Shown: positions 52,959 to 62,111, counted from the stretch's first letter. The stretch is 64,000 nucleotides of DNA from Salinigranum rubrum (GCF_002906575.1 NZ_CP026311.1:1-64000); one strand, 5' to 3'. A program made the numbers and translations. Notes: generated by a model not told the origin, from the sequence alone.

Positions 52959-53636
52959 ATGCTGAGTGCGATCATGGAGGATTATCTCAAAGCGATCTAT
53001 TACCTTCAGGAAGAGACGGACGACCGAGTGCGAACCTCGGCTCTAGCTGAGTACATGGACGTTCAACAACCCTCCGTCACCAGTATGGTGAAAAAATTGG
53101 CTGAGCGTGATTTGATACATCATGAGCCCTACAAGGGGGTTGAACTCACAGACACCGGCATTCCTATCGCTCTCGAAGTCATTCGCCACCACCGGCTTTT
53201 AGAACGGTATCTGACGGAACACCTCGAGTACGATTGGGCTGAGGTGCACGACGAAGCAGATCGCCTCGAACACCACATCAGCAATCAATTCGCCGACCGA
53301 ATAGCAGAGCAGTTAGGGGATCCCGCAGTTGACCCACATGGCGACCCGATTCCCACCGCGGGGCTGGATATTTCTGCACCAAAATGCGGTGATACACTCG
53401 CCGAACATCACGTAGGCGACAGCGTTCGAATCGAACGGGTGCCAGATGAAGACGCTGATCTACTCCGATATCTGTCCGACCACGGAATTCACCCGGGAAC
53501 TGAAGTGAGAATCGTTGAAGTCACCTCATTTGGCATGGTGACACTTGATCCCGACGGTGGCGACGAACCAGTTGCACTTCCCGAGAAGGTTGCCCGCTCT
53601 ATATCCGCTCAATCTCTGTCTGAGGATACAAGCTAA
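52959..53636 (+). CDS. DtxR/MntR-family metal-dependent transcription regulator
   Basis: 225 residues: N-terminal winged helix (MEDYLKAIYYLQEETDD...TSMVKKLAERDLI), the metal-binding dimerisation domain with HHRLLERYLTEHL and HDEADRLEHHISNQF (His/Glu ligands), and a C-terminal FeoA/SH3-like domain (GDSVRIERVPDEDADLLRYL). With bound Fe or Mn such proteins repress uptake genes. ATG 52959 is about 25-30 nt behind a TATA box. Dyads of matching sequence lie at its own promoter and at the promoter of the copper/metal operon downstream, making it the likely regulator of that operon. Confidence 0.88.
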   Translation: MLSAIMEDYLKAIYYLQEETDDRVRTSALAEYMDVQQPSVTSMVKKLAERDLIHHEPYKGVELTDTGIPIALEVIRHHRLLERYLTEHLEYDWAEVHDEADRLEHHISNQFADRIAEQLGDPAVDPHGDPIPTAGLDISAPKCGDTLAEHHVGDSVRIERVPDEDADLLRYLSDHGIHPGTEVRIVEVTSFGMVTLDPDGGDEPVALPEKVARSISAQSLSEDTS

Positions 53637-53674
53637 CCTAGTCGGGACCTCGTCTGCCAAGGTATTAGTTTAGA

Positions 53675-53718
53675 GCCAATCTAAGTTTAGATAGGTCAAA
53701 TTTATACATTAGATTGGC
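53675..53718 (+). promoter_or_regulatory. Nested operators around the TATA box of the multicopper oxidase operon
   Basis: GCCAATCTAA (53675-53684) and TTAGATTGGC (53709-53718) form a perfect 10-bp inverted repeat that brackets TTTATAC (53701-53707). Inside it ATCTAAGTTTAGAT (53679-53692) is a further perfect dyad. Occupation by the DtxR-type regulator would block TBP access. Confidence 0.65.
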
Positions 53719-53765
53719 CAAGAGGCTCCTATGGGCACCCAGAGGCTTGACCAGCGGAGGAGACG

Positions 53766-55025
53766 ATGCCATCGATAGATTACGACACTGCAGCAGACGT
53801 CACAAAACGGCTCGAAGAGCGACTAGTCGAATCACTCACCGGTGAGACGAGTGTCAGTCGCCGCACGGTACTCGGCGGTCTCGGTGTTGCCGGGAGTGCA
53901 GCCGTCGGACTCGGAAGTTCTCGGGCAAGTGCCACCTCCGATCACGACGATGAGGATGAACATGGTAACTTCGGTGCGGTGGGTGAATACGAGGATTTGG
54001 ATTTCGATCCTCACGAGTTCCTCACCGCATTCAATACCGGAGACAGCGGGCAGGATAACGTCCCCCAACAGGTCTACGAAGAGGATGGCCGGACCGTGCG
54101 GGAGTTCGAGTTTACCGCCGTCGACACCACGATAGCAATCGCGCCGGGCGTCGAGTTCCAGGCGTGGGCGTACAACGGCCAGGTGCCGGGGCCGACGATC
54201 CGTGCCGTTGAAGGCGACCTTATTCGCGTCAAATTCACCAACCTGGGACGACACGCACACACGATCCATCCACACCTGAAGAACCTCAACCCGCGAATGG
54301 ACGGGATCCCCCAGAACGGGCCTGGCGTCCTCGATACGGGCGAGTCATTCACCTACGAGTGGATCGCCCAACCCGCCGGCACACACTTCTATCACTGCCA
54401 CTCACTCCCGTTGAAAGAGCACATCCATCGCGGACTCTACGGCACGATCATCGTTGATCCGGACCCCGAACGCGTTAGGGAGAATCCACGCGAGTACGTC
54501 AACTACCCGGGCCCGATTACCGATGACTTCCGAGAGCAGCTCGTCGAAGAGGCGAAGAGCCGGAATCACGAGTACGCCGAAAACGACGCCGTCAACGAGA
54601 TGGTCATGGTGATGAACTCGTTCGACACCAACTTCGACGGCGGTAACGAGGTCTACGCGGCGAACACACGAGCGTTCGGATACGGAGTCGGTGACACCGA
54701 CGGCGAGGGCAACTGGACGGCGGGTGAGACGAAACGCCCCATCCAGATCGACAAGAACCAACGCCAGCGCGTGTACCTCTCCAATGCAACGGAGTTCGAC
54801 CTCATCAACTCGTTCCACACGCATTCGCAGTTCTTCGACTACTACGACCACGGGACGACGCTGACGCCGACGAATAAGACCGTGGACACGATCATGCAAT
54901 GCCAGGCGCAGCGTGGTATCATCGAGATTGACTACTCCGATCATGAGCCGGGCCTGTACATGTTCCACGCCCACCAGTCTGAGTTCGCCGAACTCGGCTG
55001 GATGAGCTTCTTCGAGGTGGTCTAA
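53766..55025 (+). CDS. Tat-exported multicopper oxidase
   Basis: 419 residues. A twin-arginine signal (SVSRRTVLGGLGVAG, RR at 32-33) precedes two cupredoxin domains. Copper ligands are readable: HTIHPH, HFYHCHSLP (His-Cys-His of the type 1/type 3 site), NSFHTHSQFF and the final YMFHAHQSEFAELG. The family oxidises metal ions or phenols, or reduces nitrite. The motif set fits a laccase-like or two-domain oxidase. A strong Shine-Dalgarno (GGAGGAG, 53757-53763) precedes ATG 53766. The ZIP-like gene starts 1 bp after its stop. Confidence 0.88.
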   Translation: MPSIDYDTAADVTKRLEERLVESLTGETSVSRRTVLGGLGVAGSAAVGLGSSRASATSDHDDEDEHGNFGAVGEYEDLDFDPHEFLTAFNTGDSGQDNVPQQVYEEDGRTVREFEFTAVDTTIAIAPGVEFQAWAYNGQVPGPTIRAVEGDLIRVKFTNLGRHAHTIHPHLKNLNPRMDGIPQNGPGVLDTGESFTYEWIAQPAGTHFYHCHSLPLKEHIHRGLYGTIIVDPDPERVRENPREYVNYPGPITDDFREQLVEEAKSRNHEYAENDAVNEMVMVMNSFDTNFDGGNEVYAANTRAFGYGVGDTDGEGNWTAGETKRPIQIDKNQRQRVYLSNATEFDLINSFHTHSQFFDYYDHGTTLTPTNKTVDTIMQCQAQRGIIEIDYSDHEPGLYMFHAHQSEFAELGWMSFFEVV

Positions 55026-55026
55026 C

Positions 55027-56277
55027 ATGGCGGATAAGACACGAGACACGACGACGGACGGTGGTGTAACGGCTGACGAAGAGATCACACAACCGCTCGG
55101 GCTTCCGCGATGGGTCAGCGCGTTACTCCCGATCGTGTTGCTCGTACTCGTCCTGGGTGTGTTCGCATTCACGTCCCCGCTCGCCGGAGTTCAGAGCGGC
55201 GAACCACTTCCCGACGTGACGATCACGCACACGACTCTTCCGAGCGACGAAACGGTCGTCCTGCACGTGACGAACAACGGGCCCGAATCTGTGACGATAT
55301 CACAGGTTCTCGTCGACGAGGCCTACTGGGATTTCCGAGTCGAAGGAGCCGGTGGTGACCAAACACTCGCCCCGATGGAGAGCGCACAGATCGTGATTCC
55401 GTATCACTGGAATCCGGGGTGGGACCTCGGAGTCACCCTCGTACTATCTGATGGAGCAACGTTCCATAATACGATCGTCGCGCCGAGTCAATCACCCGGG
55501 TTTAGCCTCGGGCTGCTCGGGACGCTTGCAGTCATCGGGCTGTTCGTGGGCGTGATCCCAGTCGCATTAGGGATGCTGTGGTTCCCCTACATCAAGACGA
55601 TGAGCGATCGGTGGCTGCACGCCGTGCTCCTGTTTGCGGCCGGCGTACTGGGCTTCTTGGCGTTCGACGCCGGGTTTGAGGCGTTCGAGCTCGCCGAGAG
55701 GATTCCAGGCGCATACGAGGGCAACCTCTTGGTCGTCTTCGGGATATTCGGCGCACTATTACTCGTACAGGCGATCAGTGCGTGGCGTGAGGGCCGTGTC
55801 GCTGCTGGTGACAGTCGGGCGAGTAGCGGCCTCTGGATCGCCTATCTGGTCGCGATAGGGATCGGCCTGCACAACCTTGCGGAAGGACTTGCTATCGGGA
55901 GTTCGTTCGCACTCGGGCGCGTGTCACTCGGCGCATTCCTCGTGATCGGGTTCATGCTCCACAACGTGACGGAAGGTCCGGCTGTCGTCGCGCCGGTCGC
56001 CCGCGGGGAACGCCCTTCGCTCAAGCACTTCGCCGCACTCGGCGTCATCGCCGGCGCACCCGTCATCCTCGGGGGCTGGATCGGTAGTCTTGCATACTCG
56101 CCGACGATCGGGGCCTTCTTCCTCGCGATCGGGGTTGGCGCAATCCTGCAGGTCGACTGGGAGATCGCGCGAATGGTTCGCGATGCCGGCGGTCGCGTGG
56201 CGAGCGCGACGAACCTGCTCGCGTTCCTGTTCGGCCTCGCCATCATGTACGTGACCGATCTCTTCGTTGTCCTCTAA
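55027..56277 (+). CDS. ZIP-family metal transporter with N-terminal extracytoplasmic domain
   Basis: 416 residues: one N-terminal helix (28-50), a beta-rich domain outside the membrane (60-150), then about eight helices with the ZIP signatures GIGLHNLAEGLAIGSSF and FMLHNVTEGPAVVAPV, whose His and Glu bind the metal in transit. It probably moves divalent metal (Zn, Fe or Mn, possibly Cu-linked) across the cytoplasmic membrane. It is translated directly after the oxidase. The extra N-terminal domain is unusual for ZIP proteins and could receive metal from the oxidase or halocyanin. Confidence 0.82.
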   Translation: MADKTRDTTTDGGVTADEEITQPLGLPRWVSALLPIVLLVLVLGVFAFTSPLAGVQSGEPLPDVTITHTTLPSDETVVLHVTNNGPESVTISQVLVDEAYWDFRVEGAGGDQTLAPMESAQIVIPYHWNPGWDLGVTLVLSDGATFHNTIVAPSQSPGFSLGLLGTLAVIGLFVGVIPVALGMLWFPYIKTMSDRWLHAVLLFAAGVLGFLAFDAGFEAFELAERIPGAYEGNLLVVFGIFGALLLVQAISAWREGRVAAGDSRASSGLWIAYLVAIGIGLHNLAEGLAIGSSFALGRVSLGAFLVIGFMLHNVTEGPAVVAPVARGERPSLKHFAALGVIAGAPVILGGWIGSLAYSPTIGAFFLAIGVGAILQVDWEIARMVRDAGGRVASATNLLAFLFGLAIMYVTDLFVVL

Positions 56278-56302
56278 TAGGATAACACTCGTTTCCGTTA
56301 CA

Positions 56303-56725
56303 ATGGTCTCGAAGTTCTACAACCGACGATCGATATTGCGGCTCAGCACCGCGACCCTAGCGACTCTCAGCACCGCCGGGTGTCTAGGTGGACAGTCATC
56401 ATCGGCCCAGACTGTCACGATGCCCGGTGATCTCAAATTTGAGCCGAAGACCGCGACGATCGAACCTGGTGAGACGGTTACATGGACGAACGAGAGTGAC
56501 ATCGATCACACGGTCACAGCCTATGAAGACGAGATTCCAGACGACGCCGCGTACTTCGCAAGTGGTGGCTTCGAGTCAGAGCGTGTTGCGAGGAATCGGG
56601 TCACCGAGGGACTCATCGCTCCGGGCGAGAACTACGAGCACACGTTCGATCAACCTGGAACGTACGGGTACTTTTGTATCCCACACGAGAGTTCTGGGAT
56701 GGTCGGGACAGTTCGAGTGAAGTAA
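56303..56725 (+). CDS. Halocyanin-like blue copper lipoprotein
   Basis: 140 residues from ATG 56303. A lipoprotein signal (STAGC at the cleavage site, about residue 25) is followed by one plastocyanin-like domain: VTMPGDLKFEPKTATIEPGETVTWTN, the first copper His in DIDHTVTAY, and YFCIPHESSGMVG with the Cys, His and Met ligands. It is a membrane-anchored electron carrier outside the cell. It is the third gene of the oxidase-transporter operon (25-bp gap) and the natural redox partner of the oxidase. Confidence 0.9.
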   Translation: MVSKFYNRRSILRLSTATLATLSTAGCLGGQSSSAQTVTMPGDLKFEPKTATIEPGETVTWTNESDIDHTVTAYEDEIPDDAAYFASGGFESERVARNRVTEGLIAPGENYEHTFDQPGTYGYFCIPHESSGMVGTVRVK

Positions 56726-56771
56726 TCGAACAATCAAGTTCTCGTTCCGACGAAACACATCCGCAAACTCG

Positions 56772-57290
56772 TCACGAGCCCTCCGCCAGTAGGTTATCGA
56801 CGAGGCGGGTGAACCGGTCGATCATCCGATCGGGCAGCGAGGGTGTAATCTCTTCGAGGAGACGAGCGGTTTCAGTCGGCGTGGCTGCGACCAGCGTCAC
56901 GTGATTATTGACATCTCGGTGTTTCTCGATGAGATTTTGCTCCATCAAATGATTCAAGTGCCACTCGAGAGTCCCCCGAGCAATCCCGAGAGACTCTGTG
57001 ACAGCGTCCGGTCTGGATGGCCCCTGTTCGAGAACGCAGAATAAAATGTCGCGTGCTGTTTCCCGGCGAATGACAGCGATTGCTCCCCGCTCCCACGCAT
57101 CATATTCAGGTGTGTAATAGTGGGTCCGGCCATAGAGAGGTAATTCGACTACTCTCTCTTGATTCTGGAGTTCCCTGAGATGGTACTGTACCTGTCCTGG
57201 TGCGAGGTCTAGTCTCCGCGTGAGTGCGTTGAAGTGTTCTCCAGGGTGGGTGGCAATACACTCGTGAATCCGGTCACGTTGGTGTGTCAT
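56772..57290 (-). CDS. Winged-helix transcription regulator
   Basis: 172 residues with two winged-helix units: HFNALTRRLDLAPGQVQYHLRELQNQERVV and GPSRPDAVTESLGIARGTLEWHLNHLMEQNLI. This tandem form is common among haloarchaeal ArsR/MarR-like regulators. It overlaps the upstream membrane gene by 4 nt (ATGA) and converges on the halocyanin gene. A role in sensing metal or redox state is likely only from context. Confidence 0.8.
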   Translation of the reverse strand: MTHQRDRIHECIATHPGEHFNALTRRLDLAPGQVQYHLRELQNQERVVELPLYGRTHYYTPEYDAWERGAIAVIRRETARDILFCVLEQGPSRPDAVTESLGIARGTLEWHLNHLMEQNLIEKHRDVNNHVTLVAATPTETARLLEEITPSLPDRMIDRFTRLVDNLLAEGS

Positions 57291-57625
57291 GTATCCAAAT
57301 TGGTCTCGTTCGAAATAGTTCGAGAGTGATAGACCGCAGCAATGACGAGCGCGACAAGAATGACATCAAGTCCGTGTTCGAGAAGGTGATGCTCGGCTTG
57401 TGAAAACAGGCCGACGATGGTGATCCCCGCAACTGCAGAGCGTCCAAAGAGGGCAGCTATCGCAGCGACGACTAACAGATATGGACGGGATTGGCGCTGA
57501 ACGAACGCGCCGATCGCAAGTCCCAGAAGCACCGCTGTACCAGCAGCTGCGATGGTGATCACCGCGAGCAACGGAAGGGACCACGGATCGATGAACCCAC
57601 TATGAAGTGGGACAAATCCCGCCAT
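57287..57625 (-). CDS. Small membrane protein, about 4 TM
   Basis: 112 residues, mostly hydrophobic: segments around 15-40, 48-65, 66-78 and 85-100 (PLLAVITIAAAGTAVLLGLAIGA, YLLVVAAIAALFGRSAVAG, LDVILVALVIAAVY). It is the first gene of a two-gene unit with the winged-helix regulator, a pairing often seen in haloarchaea. It may be a membrane sensor for the regulator. Family not identified. Confidence 0.7.
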   Translation of the reverse strand: MAGFVPLHSGFIDPWSLPLLAVITIAAAGTAVLLGLAIGAFVQRQSRPYLLVVAAIAALFGRSAVAGITIVGLFSQAEHHLLEHGLDVILVALVIAAVYHSRTISNETNLDT

Positions 57626-57793
57626 GTGGTCTGAATTTGAAACGCAGTTACCTGAGAACGTCGATTCGAATTATCCCCAGATATTAGAATTGTAGAGTGT
57701 GGTTGGTGGTTTCAAACCTCTTCAGTGGGTGCAGTCTCAGGTATGAACCACGATTGACTCACTTTTTGTCCTTCAGAATCACGACATACACAT

Positions 57794-58381
57794 ATGTTCT
57801 CGTTCTCAGATCGCGCGCTGCTGACGGCGGTCGTCGCGGATGCCAAGCTGATTCTCGGGTATGCCATCAGTGCGGTGCATCCTGACCGTCGGGTGTGTCC
57901 CATCGGCGACAACTCGTGGCGGTAGTGGTTCAATTGGTCAGCGCTCTCCGTCGTGTTCGCTGTGTTTCCCGTGCTGGCCGCGCTCGATCAAGACTCGTTC
58001 ATCTTCACCGAACGCTGGAACAAACTCGCAGGTAGCGGTATCGCCGCAATCGGGATGGGATTTGCCCTCTCCACCCTCTTCGAACTCGGGTGGATGGAAA
58101 GCAGTGGAAGAGAAGGGGAACTTCGGACGGACGGTATCTACCAGTACACGCGTAACCCACAGAGCGTGGGCTTCATTACGTTCATCGTCGGCGCGATCAT
58201 TGCAGTGAACTCCCGGAAACTGGCTGTACACGGCATCTTGACCATCCTTGTGTACGCACTGTTCCCGTTTGCCGAGGAACCGTGGCTGCGAGAGCGGTAT
58301 GGCCAGGAATACGATGAATACCGCGAGCGGACCTCCCGATTTATCGGGTGGAACTTGGTGAAGAAGCTCTTCACCAGATAG
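57794..58381 (+). pseudogene. Isoprenylcysteine carboxyl methyltransferase-like membrane protein with in-frame TAG
   Basis: The frame from ATG 57794 (MFSFSDRALLTAVVADAKL) meets a TAG at 57923-57925 and then continues without any change of frame into WFNWSALSVVFAVFPVLAAL and the ICMT/PEMT signature (GREGELRTDGIYQYTRNPQSVGFI ... FAEEPWLRERYGQEYDEYRERTSRFI). The catalytic part lies after the stop; internal starts such as GTG 57953 could make a shortened, still plausible protein of 142 residues. The family methylates membrane-embedded substrates with SAM. Either a nonsense mutation, or a sequence error, or a genuine shorter gene. Confidence 0.6.
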
Positions 58382-58457
58382 TCCGCTACCGGCCTTGAGG
58401 GGGGATTCAAGAACTCTACCAGAACCGCTTTTCCGTTGACTGCCTAACTGTCGGGTA

Positions 58458-59765
58458 ATGAGTGATGAGAGAGGTATCCCTCGCCGAGAATTCCTCAAGT
58501 CGGCCATCGCTATCGGAGGAGCAGCGGCATTTAGTGCCTGTCTAGGCCGTGAAGAGGTCGATGTCCCGATGGGCCCGGACGATCTCTCGTCGTATCCACA
58601 ACGTCAACACGCTTGGAATGAGGTCCTCCCACAGGACGACCATGGGAACGTCATCGCTCCGAGCCATCGTGTGCTCCTCTATTTGAATTACCGACGAGAC
58701 GGACAACCGAACGAAGACGACCGTGAACAGGTTGAGACAGCTCTCCGTGGTATCGAACACGCCTACGAACGAAGCGGGGACGGGTTATTGCTCACGGTGA
58801 GTTATTCTTCGGCATACTTCGACCGATTCGACGATTCGCTTCCCGACGACGTTGACCTCCCCGATCCGGAAGCACTTGCTCCGTTTGAGGAACCCGAGTT
58901 CGATACGCCCGATGCGGTCGTCCATCTCGCAAGTAACACGGCACAGGTGGTGCTCGGTGCCGAAGAAGCCCTCAAAGGGAACAAATCGACCCTCAACGGT
59001 GTCGATCAGCCTGTCGCTGCACTGACCGATGTCTTCTCACTCGCCGACCGCCGAACTGGATTTATCGGGGATGGACTCCCGGCGGAGAATGCAGACGATG
59101 CGGAGGGTATTCCGGCCGACAAAGTCCCGGAGGACGCACCCCTGTTTATGGGATTCAAATCGGGATTCAAAAAGAACCAGGCCAGTGAAGATCGCGTGAC
59201 GATCCAGTCGGGACCGTTCACCGGTGGCACGACTCAACATATCTCCAAGCTCCGACTGAACCTCAACCAGTGGTACAACCAAGACGACCGCTGGCAGCGT
59301 GAGGCGAAGATGTTCTGCCCGTATCACGCCGAGAACGACGTTATTGAAGGTGCCGGCGACAATCTCGGCGACAGTAGCAAAATCGACGACTGTCAGCCAA
59401 CGGATGAGACGGCCCGCGAGATGGGCGTCGTCGGTCACTCCCAGAAATCTGCCCGCGCTCGCGACGATGATGATTCGCCCCTCATCCTGCGGCGCGACTT
59501 CGATTCAACTGATGGTGGAACTGCCAGCCTCCATTTCCTCGCGCTCCAGCGAGGGATCACCGATTTCGTCGACACGAGAGAAGCGATGAACGGAACTGAT
59601 GTCACCGAGCAGTCAGCCGTCGGTCAACGGAACAACAACGGCATCCTACAGTACATCCGTACTGAGCGGCGCGGTAATTTTCTCGTCCCTCCGCGGTCGT
59701 TGCGCGCGCTGCCACCTGCCCAGCCGACTGGGGACGCACAGGAGGTGACGCATGAATCGTCGTGA
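58458..59765 (+). CDS. Tat-exported DyP-type peroxidase-like protein (DUF7405-like)
   Basis: 435 residues. A Tat lipoprotein-like signal (IPRREFLKSAIAIGGAAAFSAC) is followed by a large domain containing RVLLYLNYRRDG, FMGFKSGFKKNQASEDRV and GGTTQHISKLRLNLNQWY. The pattern suggests the haloarchaeal relatives of DyP peroxidases used with iron uptake (EfeB-like). The classical GxxDG is not obvious. It is followed by iron-transport-type lipoprotein genes, as in EfeUOB-like systems. The end overlaps the start of the next gene. Confidence 0.65.
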   Translation: MSDERGIPRREFLKSAIAIGGAAAFSACLGREEVDVPMGPDDLSSYPQRQHAWNEVLPQDDHGNVIAPSHRVLLYLNYRRDGQPNEDDREQVETALRGIEHAYERSGDGLLLTVSYSSAYFDRFDDSLPDDVDLPDPEALAPFEEPEFDTPDAVVHLASNTAQVVLGAEEALKGNKSTLNGVDQPVAALTDVFSLADRRTGFIGDGLPAENADDAEGIPADKVPEDAPLFMGFKSGFKKNQASEDRVTIQSGPFTGGTTQHISKLRLNLNQWYNQDDRWQREAKMFCPYHAENDVIEGAGDNLGDSSKIDDCQPTDETAREMGVVGHSQKSARARDDDDSPLILRRDFDSTDGGTASLHFLALQRGITDFVDTREAMNGTDVTEQSAVGQRNNNGILQYIRTERRGNFLVPPRSLRALPPAQPTGDAQEVTHESS

Positions 59766-60811
59766 CGTACTTCGAGCGGTCGGGGCACGTCACTCATGGG
59801 GCTCGCGGGTTGTACCGGCCTGTTCGAGACGCGATCAGCGCAGGCGCCACCGCTCCCCGAAAACCGCCCGGACGCAGTCTACTATCCGACCCACTACGAG
59901 GGCATGAAAATGCCTGGAATGAAAGAACAGGGCGGGTACAAGTGTGCACTCACGTACTCGTATGCGCACCGGTTCTGGCTGATGAAGCCGAATGGAATCA
60001 CGAAGGTCGAGATTCAACCCGAGGACTCGATCCATCTCATGCCGGTCGTTTGGGAGACACAGACGGGGATTATCCCACCCGATATCAACCCGCAGCTCAC
60101 GATTACACAGAACGGGGAGTCGATTGATCAGTTCGCGCCGTGGCCGATGCTCTCCCAGCCGATGGGTTTTCACTTCGGTGATAACGCACAACTCCAGGGC
60201 GACGGCACGTACACTGTCGAGGTGAGCATCGGCGGGCCGTCGACGCGACGGACTGGGTCGCTGGCTGAGAATCAGGGGAACGCATCGTTCACGTTCGAGT
60301 TCGAGTTCAGCGAATCGGCGCTCAACGAGATCTCATACACGGACATCCCCGACGACAGGGAAGGCACGGAGGGTGCTGTCGACCTGATGGACATGGAGAT
60401 GTTACCGAACTCGCAAGTGCCGACACCTGACGCGCTCCCTGGGGACGTTCGTGGTTCGGGGATGAGTGGGGATGCGAAGTTCGTGGTTACGATCCTCGAA
60501 GACGCGTCACGTTTCGGTGGTGACGAGGAACAGACGTATCTTGCAGTATCACCACGCACGCCCTACAATCGCACGATGCTGCCGATGATGTCGCTATCGG
60601 GGGACTGCGGCGGAACGGTACGTCGGTATTCGACGGCATTCTGCAGGCGACGATCGATCCCGAGCTACGGTATCACTACGGCGCCGTCGTCTCGGACGTC
60701 CAGTCGGGTGATGACCTTACGATCACGGTCGATTCGCCCCCACAAACAGCTCGCCATGAAGGGTACGAGACAGCCTTCGTTGATATGCCAGATGTGCAGG
60801 TGACGTTGTAG
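59751..60811 (+). pseudogene. Iron-transport-type (P19/DUF7350-like) lipoprotein, two frameshifts
   Basis: The start ATG 59751 (MNRRDVLRAVG) and the lipobox stretch (TSLMGLAGC) are in different frames; one extra G in the GGGG at about 59785-59790 joins them. The body (PDAVYYPTHYEGMKMPGMKEQ, SIHLMPVVWET, QPMGFHFGDN, VDLMDMEM) has the Met/His-rich sites of P19-type iron-binding proteins. Near 60599-60604 (GGGGG) the frame shifts again: the correct end, FDGILQATIDPEL...ETAFVDMPDVQVTL, stops at 60809-60811. The apparent continuous reading 59796-60803 is wrong at both ends. Repaired, it equals its paralogue 61041-62111 in length, about 350 residues. Confidence 0.75.
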
Positions 60812-60851
60812 TTTCAAAGGTGTCTTTAGAATCCCAACCGAAGCCAAACCT

Positions 60852-60938
60852 ATGGAAGAGAAGCACCTCCTACTGGTGACGTTACTTGGCGTTGTCTCAC
60901 TCCTGGTACTCACCGGATTCGTCGTTCGCCTGGCGTAG
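60852..60938 (+). CDS. Possible 28-aa single-helix membrane miniprotein
   Basis: MEEKHLLLVTLLGVVSLLVL... ends with an Arg-containing tail at TAG 60936-60938. The protein is one transmembrane helix with a charged N-terminus. It lies between two related lipoprotein genes on the same strand. Small size limits confidence, but the reading is coherent. Confidence 0.45.
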   Translation: MEEKHLLLVTLLGVVSLLVLTGFVVRLA

Positions 60939-61040
60939 ACAGTCACAGAATGGCCGAGGCTGGCAGTTACAGAAACTCCCGGTTGACGACAGCGAGGTCG
61001 ACTCAATGAATCTACCAAACATAGTATCTCAGAGGGGCAT

Positions 61041-62111
61041 ATGAATCGGCGAACGTTTCTCAAACAGGGGACTGCTCTCTCAGGTGGCCTAGTGCTGTCT
61101 GGTTGCCTGGGGCGGCTCGGATTCGAGACGCAGTCTGCATGGCGTGATCCTCCGCTCGTGGAGGATCGACCTGACGCGGTCTACTATCCGGCAATCATCG
61201 AAGGGATGGGAATGTACGGAACGACGACGGCAGGCAGTCTCGGATTTGCACTGATGCACTCCTTCCCGCACCGTTTCTGGAACCTCACTGGCTCACGAAA
61301 GACGAAAGTCGTCGTTCAGTCGGATGATTCGGTGCATCTGATGGCGAGTGTCTGGGACACCGAGACGGAGACGATCCTCCCGGTCGACGTCTCTGTCGAA
61401 ATCAGTAACAGCGACGGTCGAGTGTCCTCGACCAACCTCTGGCCGATGATCTCGCCGAATATGGGGTTCCACTACGGCGACAATATCGCTCTCCCGGGGG
61501 AAGGACAGTACGATGTGACGCTCCAGGTCGGCCCCTTGCAGACAGCTCGTACGAATCCATTCCATGGGCGATTTACAGAGGGACAGTCTGCCACGATGCA
61601 GTTCACGTTCGATACGGATGAGACGTACAATTTGGAGATTCGCCGGTTAGGCGACAAAGCAGGCACCCGTGGGACAGTTGATCTAATGGACATGGAAATG
61701 GTCCCTGAACCGGTCGTACCGACAAAATCCGACCTTCCTGGTCGACTTCTCCATGAAGGGCAATCCGGTGATGCGACGATAGTCGTTGCTCTCGTTGACG
61801 GTGACCATCGGTTTAGCGATAGTGACGGTCCCTTCCTGATCGTCTCTCCTCGAACACCTTACAATCGCGTGATGCTCCCGAGGATGGCTCTTTCAGCAAC
61901 ACTCAACCGAGGAGGAGACACAATCACACAAGGGACACTCCAAGCGTCTCTCGATCCCGACCTCGGGAGTTTCTATGGGATGGGTCTTGATGAACTCAAG
62001 ACGGGCGATACGGTCAGAATCACCGTAGAGACACCACCTCAACTGGCGCGGCACGATGGCTACGAAACCGCGTTCCTCGATATGGAGCCGATTGAGTTCA
62101 CTGTCGAGTGA
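61041..62111 (+). CDS. Iron-transport-type (P19/DUF7350-like) lipoprotein, intact paralogue
   Basis: 356 residues. MNRRTFLKQGTALSGGLVLSGCLG is a Tat-type signal ending in a lipobox (LSGC). The mature part has the same landmarks as the preceding gene: RPDAVYYPAIIEGMGMYG, SVHLMASVWDTE, NMGFHYGDN, VDLMDMEMVPEP and the ending YETAFLDMEPIEFTV. The Met/His sites suggest binding of ferrous iron or copper outside the membrane, as in P19. It serves as the reference for repairing the upstream copy. No matching permease (FTR1-like) is in the window unless the polytopic protein downstream acts so. Confidence 0.75.
   Translation: MNRRTFLKQGTALSGGLVLSGCLGRLGFETQSAWRDPPLVEDRPDAVYYPAIIEGMGMYGTTTAGSLGFALMHSFPHRFWNLTGSRKTKVVVQSDDSVHLMASVWDTETETILPVDVSVEISNSDGRVSSTNLWPMISPNMGFHYGDNIALPGEGQYDVTLQVGPLQTARTNPFHGRFTEGQSATMQFTFDTDETYNLEIRRLGDKAGTRGTVDLMDMEMVPEPVVPTKSDLPGRLLHEGQSGDATIVVALVDGDHRFSDSDGPFLIVSPRTPYNRVMLPRMALSATLNRGGDTITQGTLQASLDPDLGSFYGMGLDELKTGDTVRITVETPPQLARHDGYETAFLDMEPIEFTVE

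Noticed and set aside
57697-57885. 62-codon + strand frame before the ICMT-like gene
   Set aside because: It overlaps the better ICMT frame and has no family-like sequence.
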